This document shows, one piece after another, positions 33,074 through 41,607 of a stretch of DNA of 64,000 nt. Position numbers and translations under genes: made by a program. Every line of letters starts with the position of its first letter. Position 1 is the stretch's first letter. Origin of the DNA: Streptomyces hydrogenans. Lineage in GTDB: Bacteria; Actinomycetota; Actinomycetes; Streptomycetales; Streptomycetaceae. The stretch lies in contig NZ_BNBS01000027.1 in assembly GCF_014656075.1 (NCBI RefSeq), positions 1 through 64,000 on the forward strand, in the 5' to 3' direction. The notes beneath the pieces are model-generated. The model worked only from the letters and a program-made list of their open reading frames with translations. It was not told where the DNA came from and did no database searches.

Positions 33074-34441
33074 CTACAGCCCGACGTCCCGGGCCCGCAG
33101 GTCCTCCAGGGTCTCGCGCCGGACCAGCAGCCGGGGGGCGCCGTCGCCGACGGCGACGACCGGCGGGCGGCCGACCAGGTTGTACGAGGAGGCCATCGAG
33201 AGGTGGTACGCGCCGGCCACGGGCACCGCGAGCAGGTCACCGGGCCTCAGGTCGGCGGGGAGGGCGACGTCCTCGGCGAGGATGTCGCCCGCCTCGCAGT
33301 GGCGCCCGGCGACGGTGGTGCGGGCGGTCGGGGCACTGGAGCGGCGGCCGATCAGGCGGGGCGCGTACCGGACGCCGTAGAGGGCGGGGCGGGGGTTGTC
33401 GCTCATGCCGCCGTCGACGGCGACGAAGGCGCGGCCGGGCGTCGTCTTGACGGCGAGGACCCGGTAGACGGCGACGCCGGCCGGGCCGACGACCGCCCGG
33501 CCCGGTTCGACGAGCAGCCGGGGCACCGGCAGCCGGGCGGCGGCGCAGCTCTCGGCGAGGGCGGCGCGGAGCCGGCGGGCGAGCGCGGTCGGGTCGAGGA
33601 CCGGGTCGCCGGGCCGGTAGGCGATGCCGTGCCCGCCGCCGAGGTCGAGCTCCGGCAGGACCACGCCGTGGGCGTCCCGGATCCGGGCCGTCAGCCCGAC
33701 GAGCCGCCGCAGGGCGGTGAGATAGGGCTTGGTCCCGGTGATCTGGGAGCCGAGGTGGCAGTGCAGGCCGGTCAGTTCCAGCTGCGGCTGCCCCAGCACC
33801 CGGGCGACGGCGTGCTGGGCGTGCCCGTCGCGCAGCGAGAGGCCGAACTTCTGGTCGTCGGTGCCGGTACGGATCTTGGCGTGGCCGCCGGCGCCGACGC
33901 CCGGGGTCACGCGGAGCATGACCTTCTGGTGACCGCGCGGGCCGACGGCGGCGGCGAGCCGGGCGATCTCGGAGGCGCTGTCGATGACGATCCGGCCGAC
34001 GCCGAGGCGCAGCGCGGTGTCGAGGTCGGCCGGGGACTTGGCGTTGCCGTGGAGGAGGATCCGCTCGGGCGGGAAGCCGGCGGTGACGGCGAGTTCGAGC
34101 TCGCCGGCCGAGCAGACGTCGAGGCCGAGCCCTTCCTCGTCGACGAGCCGGACGAGACCGCGGCAGAGGAACGCCTTGGCCGCGTAGTGCACGTCGGCGT
34201 CGGGAAAGGCGGACCGGTAGGTGCGGCAGCGGTAGCGGATCTCGGCCTCGTCGAGGACGTAGACGGGCGTGCCGTGGGCGTCCGCGATGTCGTCCAGCGG
34301 GACCCCGGCGATCAGCACCCGCCCACCGGGCTCCTCGGTGGTGGTGGCGGGCCAGACGGAGTACTCCTCCGCGGCGCCGTCCGCTCCGGTTCCCGCGCGG
34401 GGCTCTTCGGTGCCCGAGCCGGGCAGTTCGGTGACGGTCAT
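33074..34441 (-). CDS. lysA: Diaminopimelate decarboxylase-family enzyme
   Basis: 455 residues from the ATG at 34441, with GAGGGGG upstream. It is a type III PLP decarboxylase: Lys89 in HYAAKAFLC binds PLP, HCHLGSQIT and LGGGHGIAY line the cofactor, EPGRAVVG follows, and the dimer-partner Cys lies in VAGRHCEAGDILA. It should make lysine from meso-diaminopimelate. An extra ~40-residue N-terminal tail precedes the domain. Start and the upstream gene's stop overlap as ATGA. Streptomycetes usually carry their main lysA next to argS/hom/thrC, so this may be a paralogue; that is inference. Confidence 0.88.
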   Translation of the reverse strand: MTVTELPGSGTEEPRAGTGADGAAEEYSVWPATTTEEPGGRVLIAGVPLDDIADAHGTPVYVLDEAEIRYRCRTYRSAFPDADVHYAAKAFLCRGLVRLVDEEGLGLDVCSAGELELAVTAGFPPERILLHGNAKSPADLDTALRLGVGRIVIDSASEIARLAAAVGPRGHQKVMLRVTPGVGAGGHAKIRTGTDDQKFGLSLRDGHAQHAVARVLGQPQLELTGLHCHLGSQITGTKPYLTALRRLVGLTARIRDAHGVVLPELDLGGGHGIAYRPGDPVLDPTALARRLRAALAESCAAARLPVPRLLVEPGRAVVGPAGVAVYRVLAVKTTPGRAFVAVDGGMSDNPRPALYGVRYAPRLIGRRSSAPTARTTVAGRHCEAGDILAEDVALPADLRPGDLLAVPVAGAYHLSMASSYNLVGRPPVVAVGDGAPRLLVRRETLEDLRARDVGL

Positions 34442-34911
34442 GCGGCGGTCCCCCTCGCGGCCGCGTCGAAGCGGCGGGCGCACGGGGTGCCGGGGCGGGG
34501 ACGCGCGGGGTACGGGGACTCGGCGACGGGCCCGGGGACGGCTTCGGGGGCGGGGGCGGGCCCGGCCGGGGCCGGGGTCGGGGCCGGTGTGAAGGGGGCG
34601 GTGAGGACCGGGTCGACGGTCAGGGCGCGGACGCCGAGGGGGCGGGTGAGGGCGCGCAGGGCTGGCTCGGAGAGCGGGATCCAGGGCTGGTCGCCGCCGA
34701 GGGTGGCGCGGAGCCGTTCCGGGCTGGTGAACGCGACGGCCGTGCGGGCGCCGACGGGCGTGCGGTAGAGGCGGGTGGTGACTCCGTGGGCTCCCGGCCG
34801 GACGGGCACGCAGAGGCGTCCGACCGGGGCCGGTTCGGCGGGTTCCGCGTCCGTGGGCTCGGGGGCCGGCTGCGCGGGGCCGCGGTCGTCGGCGAGCGGG
34901 GTGCGGGGCAT
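34438..34911 (-). CDS. SAV_915-like protein
   Basis: 157 residues from the ATG at 34911, preceded by GGAGG at 5 nt; the long upstream open frame lacks a site. The core (GRLCVPVRPGAHGVTTRLYRTPVGARTAVAFTSPERLRATLG) matches the SAV_915-type family seen in streptomycetes, of unknown function and similar to the SseB N-terminal fold. A Pro/Ala-rich tail follows. Its stop overlaps the lysA start by 4 nt, so the two are probably translated together. Confidence 0.7.
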   Translation of the reverse strand: MPRTPLADDRGPAQPAPEPTDAEPAEPAPVGRLCVPVRPGAHGVTTRLYRTPVGARTAVAFTSPERLRATLGGDQPWIPLSEPALRALTRPLGVRALTVDPVLTAPFTPAPTPAPAGPAPAPEAVPGPVAESPYPARPRPGTPCARRFDAAARGTAA

Positions 34912-35279
34912 GGGGTCCTCCGGTCGGTCCGGCCCCGCCGACGGTTCGGCGGGGCGCGTCCTCGCAGCCTTGCCCGGTGCGGGGCGCCCCGTCCGCCTCC
35001 CTGACGCGGTCCTGACGCCGACCCCGGCCACTCTTGACGCGTTCGTCACGGGGGGGCGGGGGCACGGCGGGGAGGTCCCGGGGCCGGGGGGCGGCCGGGG
35101 ACAGCTCGGGCCGTGCGGCCGAAAAGCAGCTCGGACCGTACGGCCGGGAGGCAGGCTCGGACCGTCCCCGGCACCCCGAACGGACATTGCTACTAATCCT
35201 CTAAGCTGCTTAGTATTCACGAGCCTTCGCACCCGGCGGCCGCACCGCGGCCGCCCCCTGAGGAAGAGGGAGCACCGCC
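34912..35279. other. 368-bp divergent gap before the NlpC/P60 gene
   Basis: 34912-35180 is very GC-rich and I see no supported gene there, only a weak direct repeat (GGACCGTACGGCCG-like segments near 35100-35150). The regulatory elements are at the right end (35187-35216). Confidence 0.5.
35187..35216 (+). promoter_or_regulatory. Promoter with embedded palindrome for the NlpC/P60 gene
   Basis: -35 TTGCTA (35187-35192), 18-bp spacer, -10 TAGTAT (35211-35216). The spacer contains the palindrome CTAAGC-T-GCTTAG (35201-35213), so a repressor bound there would block the promoter. The AT content stands out strongly from the surroundings. Confidence 0.65.
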
Positions 35280-36317
35280 GTGCCGTCGCACCGCCGCCCG
35301 AAGCAGCCGCACCCCCGTTACGCCGGTGTCGTGACCGCCACGGCGGCCGCCGTCGCCCTCTCCACCCAGCAGGCGACGGCCGACCCGCTGCCCGACCCCA
35401 CCAAGAAGGGCGTCCAGGCGCAGGTGGACCGGCTGTACGAGGAGGCGACGCAGGCGACGGAGAAGTACAACGGCGCCAAGGAGCGGGCCGACGGGCTGCG
35501 CCGGCAGGTCGGCCTCCTCCAGGACGGGGTGGCGCGCAAGCAGGCCGAGCTCAACGAACTCCGCGACCGGATCGGCCTGCTGGCGGCGGGTCAGTACCGC
35601 GCGGGCGGCCTCGATCCGGCCCTCCAGCTCTTCCTCTCGTCCGACCCCGACGCGTACCTGGAGCGCGCCACGGCCCTCGACCGGGCCGGCGACCGGCAGA
35701 CGGCGGCGCTCCGGCGGTACCTGGACGAGCAGCGGACGCTGCGGCAACAGCGCGGCGAGGCGTCGGAGCGGCTGCGCGACCTCGGAGCCGTCCAGCGGGA
35801 GCTGGGCACGCGCAAGGGCGAGATCCAGGGGAAGCTGCGCGAGGCACAGCGACTGCTCAACACCCTGTCGGCGAAGGAGCGGGCCCGGATCGCCGAAGCG
35901 GAGCAGCGGGCGAACCGGGCCAGCTCGCGGGTGGAGCCGGGGAACGAGCCGAGCGCCTCCGGACGGGCGGCGACCGCCTTCGCCGCGGCGAAGAGCCGGG
36001 TCGGGCTGCCGTACGTGTGGGGCGCGAGCGGCCCGTCCTCCTTCGACTGCTCGGGGCTGACCTCGTGGGCGTTCCGCCAGGCGGACGTCGCGCTCCCCCG
36101 CACCTCGCAGGCGCAGGCGTCGGCCGGGACCCGGATCGACCGGCCGGCCGACCTGCGGCCCGGGGACCTGATCGTGATGCGGACCGACCTCAGCCACATC
36201 GGCTTCTACGCGGGCAACGGACAGATCCTGCACTCCCCCAAGCCCGGCGCGCAGGTCCGCTACGAGTCGATCGCCCGCAGCGGGATGCCCTTCATGTGGG
36301 GCGTGCGGATCGGGTGA
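35280..36317 (+). CDS. Secreted NlpC/P60 peptidoglycan endopeptidase
   Basis: 345 residues from the GTG at 35280, with GAGGGAG 7 nt upstream. Signal peptide (MPSHRRPKQPHPRYAG, hydrophobic stretch, ATADP). Residues ~45-225 are a long coiled coil, as in RipA-type hydrolases, where it restrains the enzyme. The catalytic domain has SSFDCSGLTSWAF (Cys257) and LSHIGFYAGNG (His306). It should cut stem peptides in peptidoglycan outside the cell. Control probably acts through the palindrome in its promoter. Confidence 0.93.
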   Translation: MPSHRRPKQPHPRYAGVVTATAAAVALSTQQATADPLPDPTKKGVQAQVDRLYEEATQATEKYNGAKERADGLRRQVGLLQDGVARKQAELNELRDRIGLLAAGQYRAGGLDPALQLFLSSDPDAYLERATALDRAGDRQTAALRRYLDEQRTLRQQRGEASERLRDLGAVQRELGTRKGEIQGKLREAQRLLNTLSAKERARIAEAEQRANRASSRVEPGNEPSASGRAATAFAAAKSRVGLPYVWGASGPSSFDCSGLTSWAFRQADVALPRTSQAQASAGTRIDRPADLRPGDLIVMRTDLSHIGFYAGNGQILHSPKPGAQVRYESIARSGMPFMWGVRIG

Positions 36318-36347
36318 CGCGGGCCCGCCCCTGACGCACACGGATGG

Positions 36348-36366
36348 ATGTAACGCCTGCTACATT
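36348..36366 (+). promoter_or_regulatory. Operator overlapping the -10 of the ChrB-like gene; leaderless start
   Basis: TGTAAC and GCTACA (36349-36354, 36359-36364) form an inverted repeat with 4-bp spacing and one mismatch; ATGTA/TACAT arms extend it. The -10 TACATT (36361-36366) overlaps the right arm. The GTG start is 7 nt later, so the mRNA probably begins at the start codon. Confidence 0.55.
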
Positions 36367-36373
36367 CGCCCGC

Positions 36374-36940
36374 GTGACAGAGAAAGCACAGACCGCCCGC
36401 TGGCTGCTCCTCGTGGTCAGGCTGCCGTCCGAGCCGTCCCGGCACCGCGTCGCCGTCTGGCGCGAGCTGCGCAAGGTCGGCGCCCTCTCGCTCGGTCAGG
36501 GCGTCTGGGCCGTGCCCGACGTCCCCGCCTTCGAGGGCGGGGTGAGCCGCGCCCTCGAACTCACCGACCGGGCGGGCGGCGAGGCCATCCGCCTCGACGC
36601 GACCGGCCGCGGCCCCGAGGACGCCGACCGTTTCGCCGCGCTCTTCACCGCCGCGCGGGAGGAGGACTGGACGGAGTTCCTCGCCGACTGCGGGAAGTTC
36701 GAGGAGGAGATCGCCAAGGAGATCCGCACCGCCAAGTTCACCCTCGCCGAACTGGAGGAGGAGGAACAGTCCCTGGAGCGGCTGCGGCGCTGGCACCGCG
36801 ACCTGACGGCCCGTGACGTCTTCGGCGCCCCGCTCTCCGGACCGGCCGGCGAACGGCTCGCCCACTGCGTCACCGTGTGCGAGGGGTACGCGGAACTGGT
36901 CTTCGACGCCCTGCACCGGCCGGGCGGTGAGGAGCGGTGA
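36374..36940 (+). CDS. ChrB N-terminal-domain-like protein
   Basis: 188 residues from the GTG at 36374, placed 7 nt after a -10 box. The sequence ARWLLLVVRLPSEPSRHRVAVWRELRKVGALSLGQGVWAVP is the hallmark of ChrB N-terminal domains, which act in chromate sensing and PaaX-like regulation. A long acidic helix (FEEEIAKEIRTAKFTLAELEEEEQSL) follows. The C-terminal ChrB catalytic-type domain is absent. It overlaps the MFS gene by 4 nt (GTGA), so it probably controls or assists that exporter. Chromate itself is not proven as the signal. Confidence 0.8.
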   Translation: MTEKAQTARWLLLVVRLPSEPSRHRVAVWRELRKVGALSLGQGVWAVPDVPAFEGGVSRALELTDRAGGEAIRLDATGRGPEDADRFAALFTAAREEDWTEFLADCGKFEEEIAKEIRTAKFTLAELEEEEQSLERLRRWHRDLTARDVFGAPLSGPAGERLAHCVTVCEGYAELVFDALHRPGGEER

Positions 36941-38163
36941 CGGAGGAGAAGGGCACTCCGGGCACGCCGCCGTCGTGGCGGTTGTGGCCGCTTTACGCCG
37001 CCGGGTTCACCACCGCCTTCGGCGCCCACGGCGTCGCCGCCGTGCTCGGCGGGGACACCGACGACGTCGTCGGCTCGCTGCTGATGCTCGGCGCGCTGCT
37101 CGCGCTGTACGACGGGGCCGAGGTCCTGCTCAAGCCGCTGTTCGGCTCGCTCGCCGACCGGATCGGCGCCCGTCCCGTCATGATCGGGGGCCTGATCGGC
37201 TTCGCCGCCGCGTCCGCCGCGTACGTCGTCGCCGACAGCCCCGGCTGGCTGTGGGCGGCCCGGCTCGGGCAGGGCGCCGCCGCCTCCGCCTTCTCGCCGT
37301 CCGCCTCCGCGCTGGTCGCCCGGCTCAACCCGGCGGCCAAGCACGGGCGCGCCTTCGGCTCGTACGGCTTCCACAAGTCGATCGGCTACACCCTCGGTCC
37401 GCTGCTCGGCGGCGCGCTGATGTGGCTCGGCGGACTGCGGCTGCTGTTCGGCGTGATGGCCGCGCTGGCCGCGCTCGTCGCCGTCTGGGCCCTGCTCGCG
37501 GTGCCGGCCGTGCCGCCGCTGCCGCGCCGCCGCCAGACGGTGCTCGACCTCGCCCGCCGCCTCGCCGACCCGGTCTTCCTGCGGCCGACGGCCGCGCTCG
37601 CCGCGGCGACCGCCGCGCTGTCGGTCGGCGTCGGCTTCCTGCCGGTCTCCGGGGCCGCCGCCGGATACGGCACGGTCGCCACCGGCGCCGCCGTCTCCGT
37701 CCTCGCCCTCACCGCGGCCGTCGTCCAGCCGAAGGCCGGACGGGCCCTCGACGAGGGCCGGCTCACCACCGGCCGGGGCCTGACGACCGGTCTGCTCGTC
37801 ACCGCCGCCGGGCTCGGCTGCGCCGCGATCCCCGGCCTGCCGGGGATCCTGCTCGCCGCCGTCCTGATCGGCGCGGGCACCGGACTCATCACCCCGCTCG
37901 GCTTCGCCGCGCTCGCCACCGCCACCCCGAAGGAGCGCCTCGGCCAGACCATGGGCTCGGCCGAACTGGGCCGCGAACTCGGCGACGCGGGCGGCCCGCT
38001 GCTGGTCGCGGGCGTGGCCACCGCCGCGGGCCTCGGCACCGGCTACGACGTCCTCGCCGCCGTCATCGCGGCCGGCATCCTGATCGCACTGGCGCGCGCG
38101 GGACGGGGACGTACGGCCCCGGGCGCGGCGGGCACGCCGACGGGGGGCGGCCCCGCGGCCTGA
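36937..38163 (+). CDS. MFS exporter coupled to ChrB-like protein
   Basis: 408 residues from the GTG at 36937. Twelve helices with motif A in GSLADRIGARPVM and the motif-B-like RLGQGAAASAFSPSASALVARL. It resembles drug/metabolite exporters of the YajR/DHA1 sort, often found after ChrB-like regulators in actinomycetes. The substrate may be an oxyanion or drug. The Gly/Pro-rich C-terminal tail is probably cytoplasmic. Confidence 0.88.
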   Translation: MTEEKGTPGTPPSWRLWPLYAAGFTTAFGAHGVAAVLGGDTDDVVGSLLMLGALLALYDGAEVLLKPLFGSLADRIGARPVMIGGLIGFAAASAAYVVADSPGWLWAARLGQGAAASAFSPSASALVARLNPAAKHGRAFGSYGFHKSIGYTLGPLLGGALMWLGGLRLLFGVMAALAALVAVWALLAVPAVPPLPRRRQTVLDLARRLADPVFLRPTAALAAATAALSVGVGFLPVSGAAAGYGTVATGAAVSVLALTAAVVQPKAGRALDEGRLTTGRGLTTGLLVTAAGLGCAAIPGLPGILLAAVLIGAGTGLITPLGFAALATATPKERLGQTMGSAELGRELGDAGGPLLVAGVATAAGLGTGYDVLAAVIAAGILIALARAGRGRTAPGAAGTPTGGGPAA

Positions 38164-38552
38164 CCCGCCCGGCCCCGCTCCGCCGGGCGGCGGACCGGGG
38201 AAGCCGTCCGGTCGTGCTGGCACTTCGTGTCTCCGTCCGGGGACCGGCACACCCCTCACCGCCAGGTCGCGATACCGGTGGGGGGTATCGGATTCCCTGG
38301 GGGGCGCCGGGAGTCGGGGCCGGCACCGGCCGGGAGGCCCGTATGGCACCGCGTGCCTGGTCGGAGGGGACCGGGAAGTCGGCTGGACGGAGGGCCTGGG
38401 AAGCTGAAAACCTCGGCGATTGAGGACCCGATCACCGGTCCCGTACGTGCGCCGCCGCGAGGGGAGCGTGGCGCGGGCCCGTGATCGTCGCGTCCTCGAA
38501 GGCGCGTCCGCCGCACCCGTACGCGCCGGTACCGCGAGGAGGAGGACCACCG
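38164..38552. other. 389-bp gap with inverted repeat CGATACC-N7-GGTATCG
   Basis: No supported gene. CGATACC (38270-38276) and GGTATCG (38284-38290) flank a G-rich centre, like operators of CsoR-type metal sensors. It lies 263 bp upstream of the gene at 38553. Confidence 0.5.
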
Positions 38553-39281
38553 ATGACCGCCGCCCGGGAAGAACGGCTGCAGCTCGACGCCGCGAGCGTC
38601 GACAACGCGAGGACGACGCTGCTCCAGCTCCTCGCACGGGCGGGGGTGTACTCCGGCGACGCCGAGGAGCTGATCGGCCTCGTGGAGGCGGGCGCCCTCG
38701 CCGTGGCGCACGAGGAACTGTCCGGCACCGGCCGGCAGGCCCCGCCGGGGAGCGGCGAGCCGTACGCGGCGGGCTGGCGCGAGGGCTCACGGGCCGTCAC
38801 CGAGGGGCTCGCCGGCCTCGCCGACCGGGCCCTGGGCAAGGCCGTCGCGGCGGACGCCGAGGGGGAGCCGGACCCGCGGACGCGGGTCGGGCGGATGGAG
38901 GTCGAGCGGGCCAAGGTGGCGGTCGTGCCGCTCTACCTCACCTTCTCCGAGGAGTCCGACCTCGACCCCGAGGTCACCGAGCAGGTGCTCGCGTCCGCGC
39001 TCGCCACGATGGGGGCCCGGCAGCGGGCCGCGTATCCGGGGCGGCTGACCTCCTTCGCCGCCGACCACCGGACCCATCTGGAGCGGCTGTACGCCACGTA
39101 CGGGCCGGGCAGCGCGATCGCCATCCACGGCCGCTACACCCTGGTCCACTCCCCCACCAGCCTCGCCGTCCTGGAGCGGCTCGCCGCCCACCCGGCGGAG
39201 CTGCGGGAGGAGTGGGACGCGGCCGAACTCCCGCCGGCCTGGCTGGACGGACTGACCCGCGCCTGGGACGCCACGGTCTGA
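38553..39281 (+). CDS. Conserved hypothetical protein
   Basis: 242 residues from the ATG at 38553, with AGGAGG 7 nt upstream. Not recognised. It appears soluble and mostly helical, with no signal peptide. An early segment (SVDNARTTLLQLLARAGVYSGDAEELIGLVEAGALAV) and a later hydrophobic KVAVVPLYLTFSEES are notable. Coding character is strong. Convergent with the SulP gene at 39297. A CsoR-like inverted repeat lies upstream. Confidence 0.7.
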   Translation: MTAAREERLQLDAASVDNARTTLLQLLARAGVYSGDAEELIGLVEAGALAVAHEELSGTGRQAPPGSGEPYAAGWREGSRAVTEGLAGLADRALGKAVAADAEGEPDPRTRVGRMEVERAKVAVVPLYLTFSEESDLDPEVTEQVLASALATMGARQRAAYPGRLTSFAADHRTHLERLYATYGPGSAIAIHGRYTLVHSPTSLAVLERLAAHPAELREEWDAAELPPAWLDGLTRAWDATV

Positions 39282-39296
39282 CGCCGGGCCACCCCT

Positions 39297-40988
39297 TCAC
39301 GGGCCCGCGGGCGCGGCGGCCGGCGCCGCGTGCGGGTCGGGGAAGGGCGGGAGCCGCACGGGGTGAGGCCCGGCGGCGGTGTGCCGTTCGGCCCACGCGG
39401 TCATCGCGGCGCGGCAGGCGTGGTCCAGGTGGTGCAGCCCCGACAGATCCACCTCGACGGGCCGGTCCCGGGGCAGCGCCTCCAGGGCGTCGAGGAGCTT
39501 CGGCAGCCCGAGGAAGGTCGCCCCGCCGCTGAGCCGGACCCGGAGCACGCCGACGGCGGGCGGACGGGGCAGGCCGTACGGGGACGGTGCGTCGTGCGGG
39601 GACGGACAGGGCTCGCCGTGCGCGGGCGATTCGCCGTGCGGGGGCAGTACGCCGCGTGGGGGCCGGTCGTCGTCCGAGGGCGATGCGCCGTCCGAGGGCG
39701 ATGCGCCGTCCGGGGGCGGTTCGTCGGTGTGGTCCACGCGGAGGTGGGACGCCTCCCAGGCGGCCTTCGCGACGGCGAGGCCGAGGCCGACGAGCACCCC
39801 TTCGAGCATGCCGACCGCCACGATCGCCGCCGCCGTCGCGGCGAGCACGGCCGCCTCGCCCCGGTGACCGCGCCACAGGGCGACGATCCCCCGGAAGGGG
39901 ATGAGCTTCCAGCCCGCGTGGACCAGGATCCCGGCGAGCGCCGGCAGCGGTACGTGAGCGAGCGCACCCGGCAGCAGCACGGCGAAGACCAGCAGCCACA
40001 CGCCGTGCAGCACCCGGGAGGCCCTGGTCCGGGCGCCCGCCCGGACGTTGGCCGAACTGCGGACGATCACGGCCGTCAGCGGCAGTGCGCCGAGCAGGCC
40101 GCAGAGGGTGTTCCCGACGCCCTGGGCGACCAGTTCGCGGTCGTACTCGGTGCGCGGCCCGTCGTGCAGCCGGTCCACGGCCGCCGCGCTGAACAGCGAC
40201 TCGGCGGAGGCGATCAGCGCGAAGGCCAGCACGGCCCCCAGGACGGCCGGCTCGGCCAGCAGCAGGAACGCGGCGGAGTCGGGCGGCCGGACGGCGGCCA
40301 GGACGCCGTCCACTTGGACCGTCGCGACGGGCAGCCCGGCGAGGGCGGTGACGAGCCCCGCGAGGAGGACCGCGACCAGGGCGCCGGGCAGCGCGCCGAC
40401 CCGCCCCGGCAGCCGGATCCAGGCGACGATCACCAGGACCGCGCCGGCGGCGACGGCCACCGAGGCGACGGCACGCGGGTCGGTGGCGGCCCCGGCCAGC
40501 TCCGCCGGCAGCGCGGCCAGGCGGGCGGGTCCGCCGTCCGGGGCGGCGACCCCGGCGGCCGCGTACAGCTGTCCCGCGACGATCACCAGCCCGATGCCCG
40601 CCAGCATCCCCTCCACGACGGAGAGCGAGATGGCCCGGAACCAGCGCCCCCAGCGGAGCAGGCCCAGCGCCGTCTGGACCAGCCCGGCGGCCAGCACGAT
40701 CACCCCCAGCCCGGCCAGGCCGAAGGCCCGCACCGACTCCAGGACCAGGACCGTCAGCCCCGCGGCGGGCCCGGAGACCTGGAGACTGCTGCCCCGCATC
40801 ACACCGGTCACCAGCCCCCCGACGATGCCGGTGACCAGCCCGAGTTCCGCCGGAACCCCGGAGGCGACCGCGACGCCGACGCACAGCGGCAGGGCGACCA
40901 GGAAGACGACGAGCGAAGCGGCGAAGTCCTGACGGAGGTGGGCACGGGAAAGGCGACGGGGCCGCCCGGGCGACGGGGAAGACGGCAT
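39297..40988 (-). CDS. SulP-family transporter, probably bicarbonate (BicA-like)
   Basis: 563 residues from the ATG at 40988. The membrane part starts DFAASLVVFLVALPLCVGVAVASGVPAELGLVTGIVGG, then GSSLQVSGPAAGLTVLV, the typical SulP substrate-site helices. The subgroup with LPLCVGVAVASG is the one most often linked or fused to carbonic anhydrases. A polar Pro/Ser-rich linker (~residues 425-470) separates it from a C-terminal STAS domain (VEVDLSGLHHLDHACRAAM). Divergent from a beta-carbonic anhydrase, which supports bicarbonate as cargo; sulfate remains possible. Confidence 0.88.
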   Translation of the reverse strand: MPSSPSPGRPRRLSRAHLRQDFAASLVVFLVALPLCVGVAVASGVPAELGLVTGIVGGLVTGVMRGSSLQVSGPAAGLTVLVLESVRAFGLAGLGVIVLAAGLVQTALGLLRWGRWFRAISLSVVEGMLAGIGLVIVAGQLYAAAGVAAPDGGPARLAALPAELAGAATDPRAVASVAVAAGAVLVIVAWIRLPGRVGALPGALVAVLLAGLVTALAGLPVATVQVDGVLAAVRPPDSAAFLLLAEPAVLGAVLAFALIASAESLFSAAAVDRLHDGPRTEYDRELVAQGVGNTLCGLLGALPLTAVIVRSSANVRAGARTRASRVLHGVWLLVFAVLLPGALAHVPLPALAGILVHAGWKLIPFRGIVALWRGHRGEAAVLAATAAAIVAVGMLEGVLVGLGLAVAKAAWEASHLRVDHTDEPPPDGASPSDGASPSDDDRPPRGVLPPHGESPAHGEPCPSPHDAPSPYGLPRPPAVGVLRVRLSGGATFLGLPKLLDALEALPRDRPVEVDLSGLHHLDHACRAAMTAWAERHTAAGPHPVRLPPFPDPHAAPAAAPAGP

Positions 40989-41409
40989 GCTGAGGAACCC
41001 CTCACGGTCGGAAGGACGACGATCGGGCGGGTCCGCGACAGGGCGCGGGATTGCGCTGGGAGGCGCTCGTGCGGGAGGGGGCGCCGGGGTGGTGCGCGCT
41101 CGCGTGGGGGTGGGATGCGGGGCGCCCGGGGCCTGGAGGCGAAGCCGGCGCGGGACCGCGGGCATGGCCCCGGTTCGGGGCGGCGGCGAGGGGTGTCGAC
41201 CGCAGGCTAGTGCGGGCCGGGGCGCGGACGGCGCGGCTCGGTGGCGGCGGCCCGTTTCCGGCCGGAAGCGAGCGCTACGTGACGCGAACCGCCGCCGGAC
41301 CGGCGCGGGGGCGCTCCGGCAGGAACGGCGCGTCGGCCGCGAGCGCCGCGCACTCGGGCACCGGTGGGGCGCGCGGAGGCATGACGGGAGGCGCGGGTCC
41401 GGGTCCCGG

Positions 41410-41434
41410 GTCAACAGCCGGGTCGGCTGTTGAC
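41410..41434. promoter_or_regulatory. Perfect 10-bp inverted repeat in SulP/carbonic anhydrase gap
   Basis: Arms GTCAACAGCC (41410-41419) and GGCTGTTGAC (41425-41434) with a 5-nt centre. No coding gene lies on either side for over 170 bp, so it reads as an operator rather than a terminator. Confidence 0.55.
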
Positions 41435-41595
41435 AGCCCTCGGCCTCACCGTCGCCCCAGGTACCGGGTGAGAAGGGACAGGGCGGCCGAAAGGGGTGTG
41501 GGCTGGGGTGACGGAGGTGGCGGGGGCGGGTGCGATGCGTCACAAGGGGGTCGGCAGGGGGGCGGTCCGGTAGCGCACGGGGCGGGGGGCCCGCA

Positions 41596-41601
41596 TAGGG
41601 T
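41596..41601 (+). promoter_or_regulatory. -10 box for leaderless carbonic anhydrase mRNA
   Basis: TAGGGT ends 6 nt before the ATG at 41608, and no ribosome site precedes that ATG. No convincing -35 is seen. Confidence 0.45.
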
Positions 41602-41607
41602 GGCGGC

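Larger units (their letters stand above)
40989..41607. other. 619-bp divergent gap between SulP and carbonic anhydrase genes
   Basis: Open frames here have poor composition (Gly/Arg/Ala only) and I support none. The one clear signal is the hairpin/operator at 41410-41434. Confidence 0.5.

Noticed and set aside
35100..35186. c-di-AMP (ydaO) riboswitch before the NlpC/P60 gene
   Set aside because: Such switches precede many Streptomyces wall hydrolases, but the expected transcription start is within ~65 nt of the start codon, too short for one, and no conserved core is seen.
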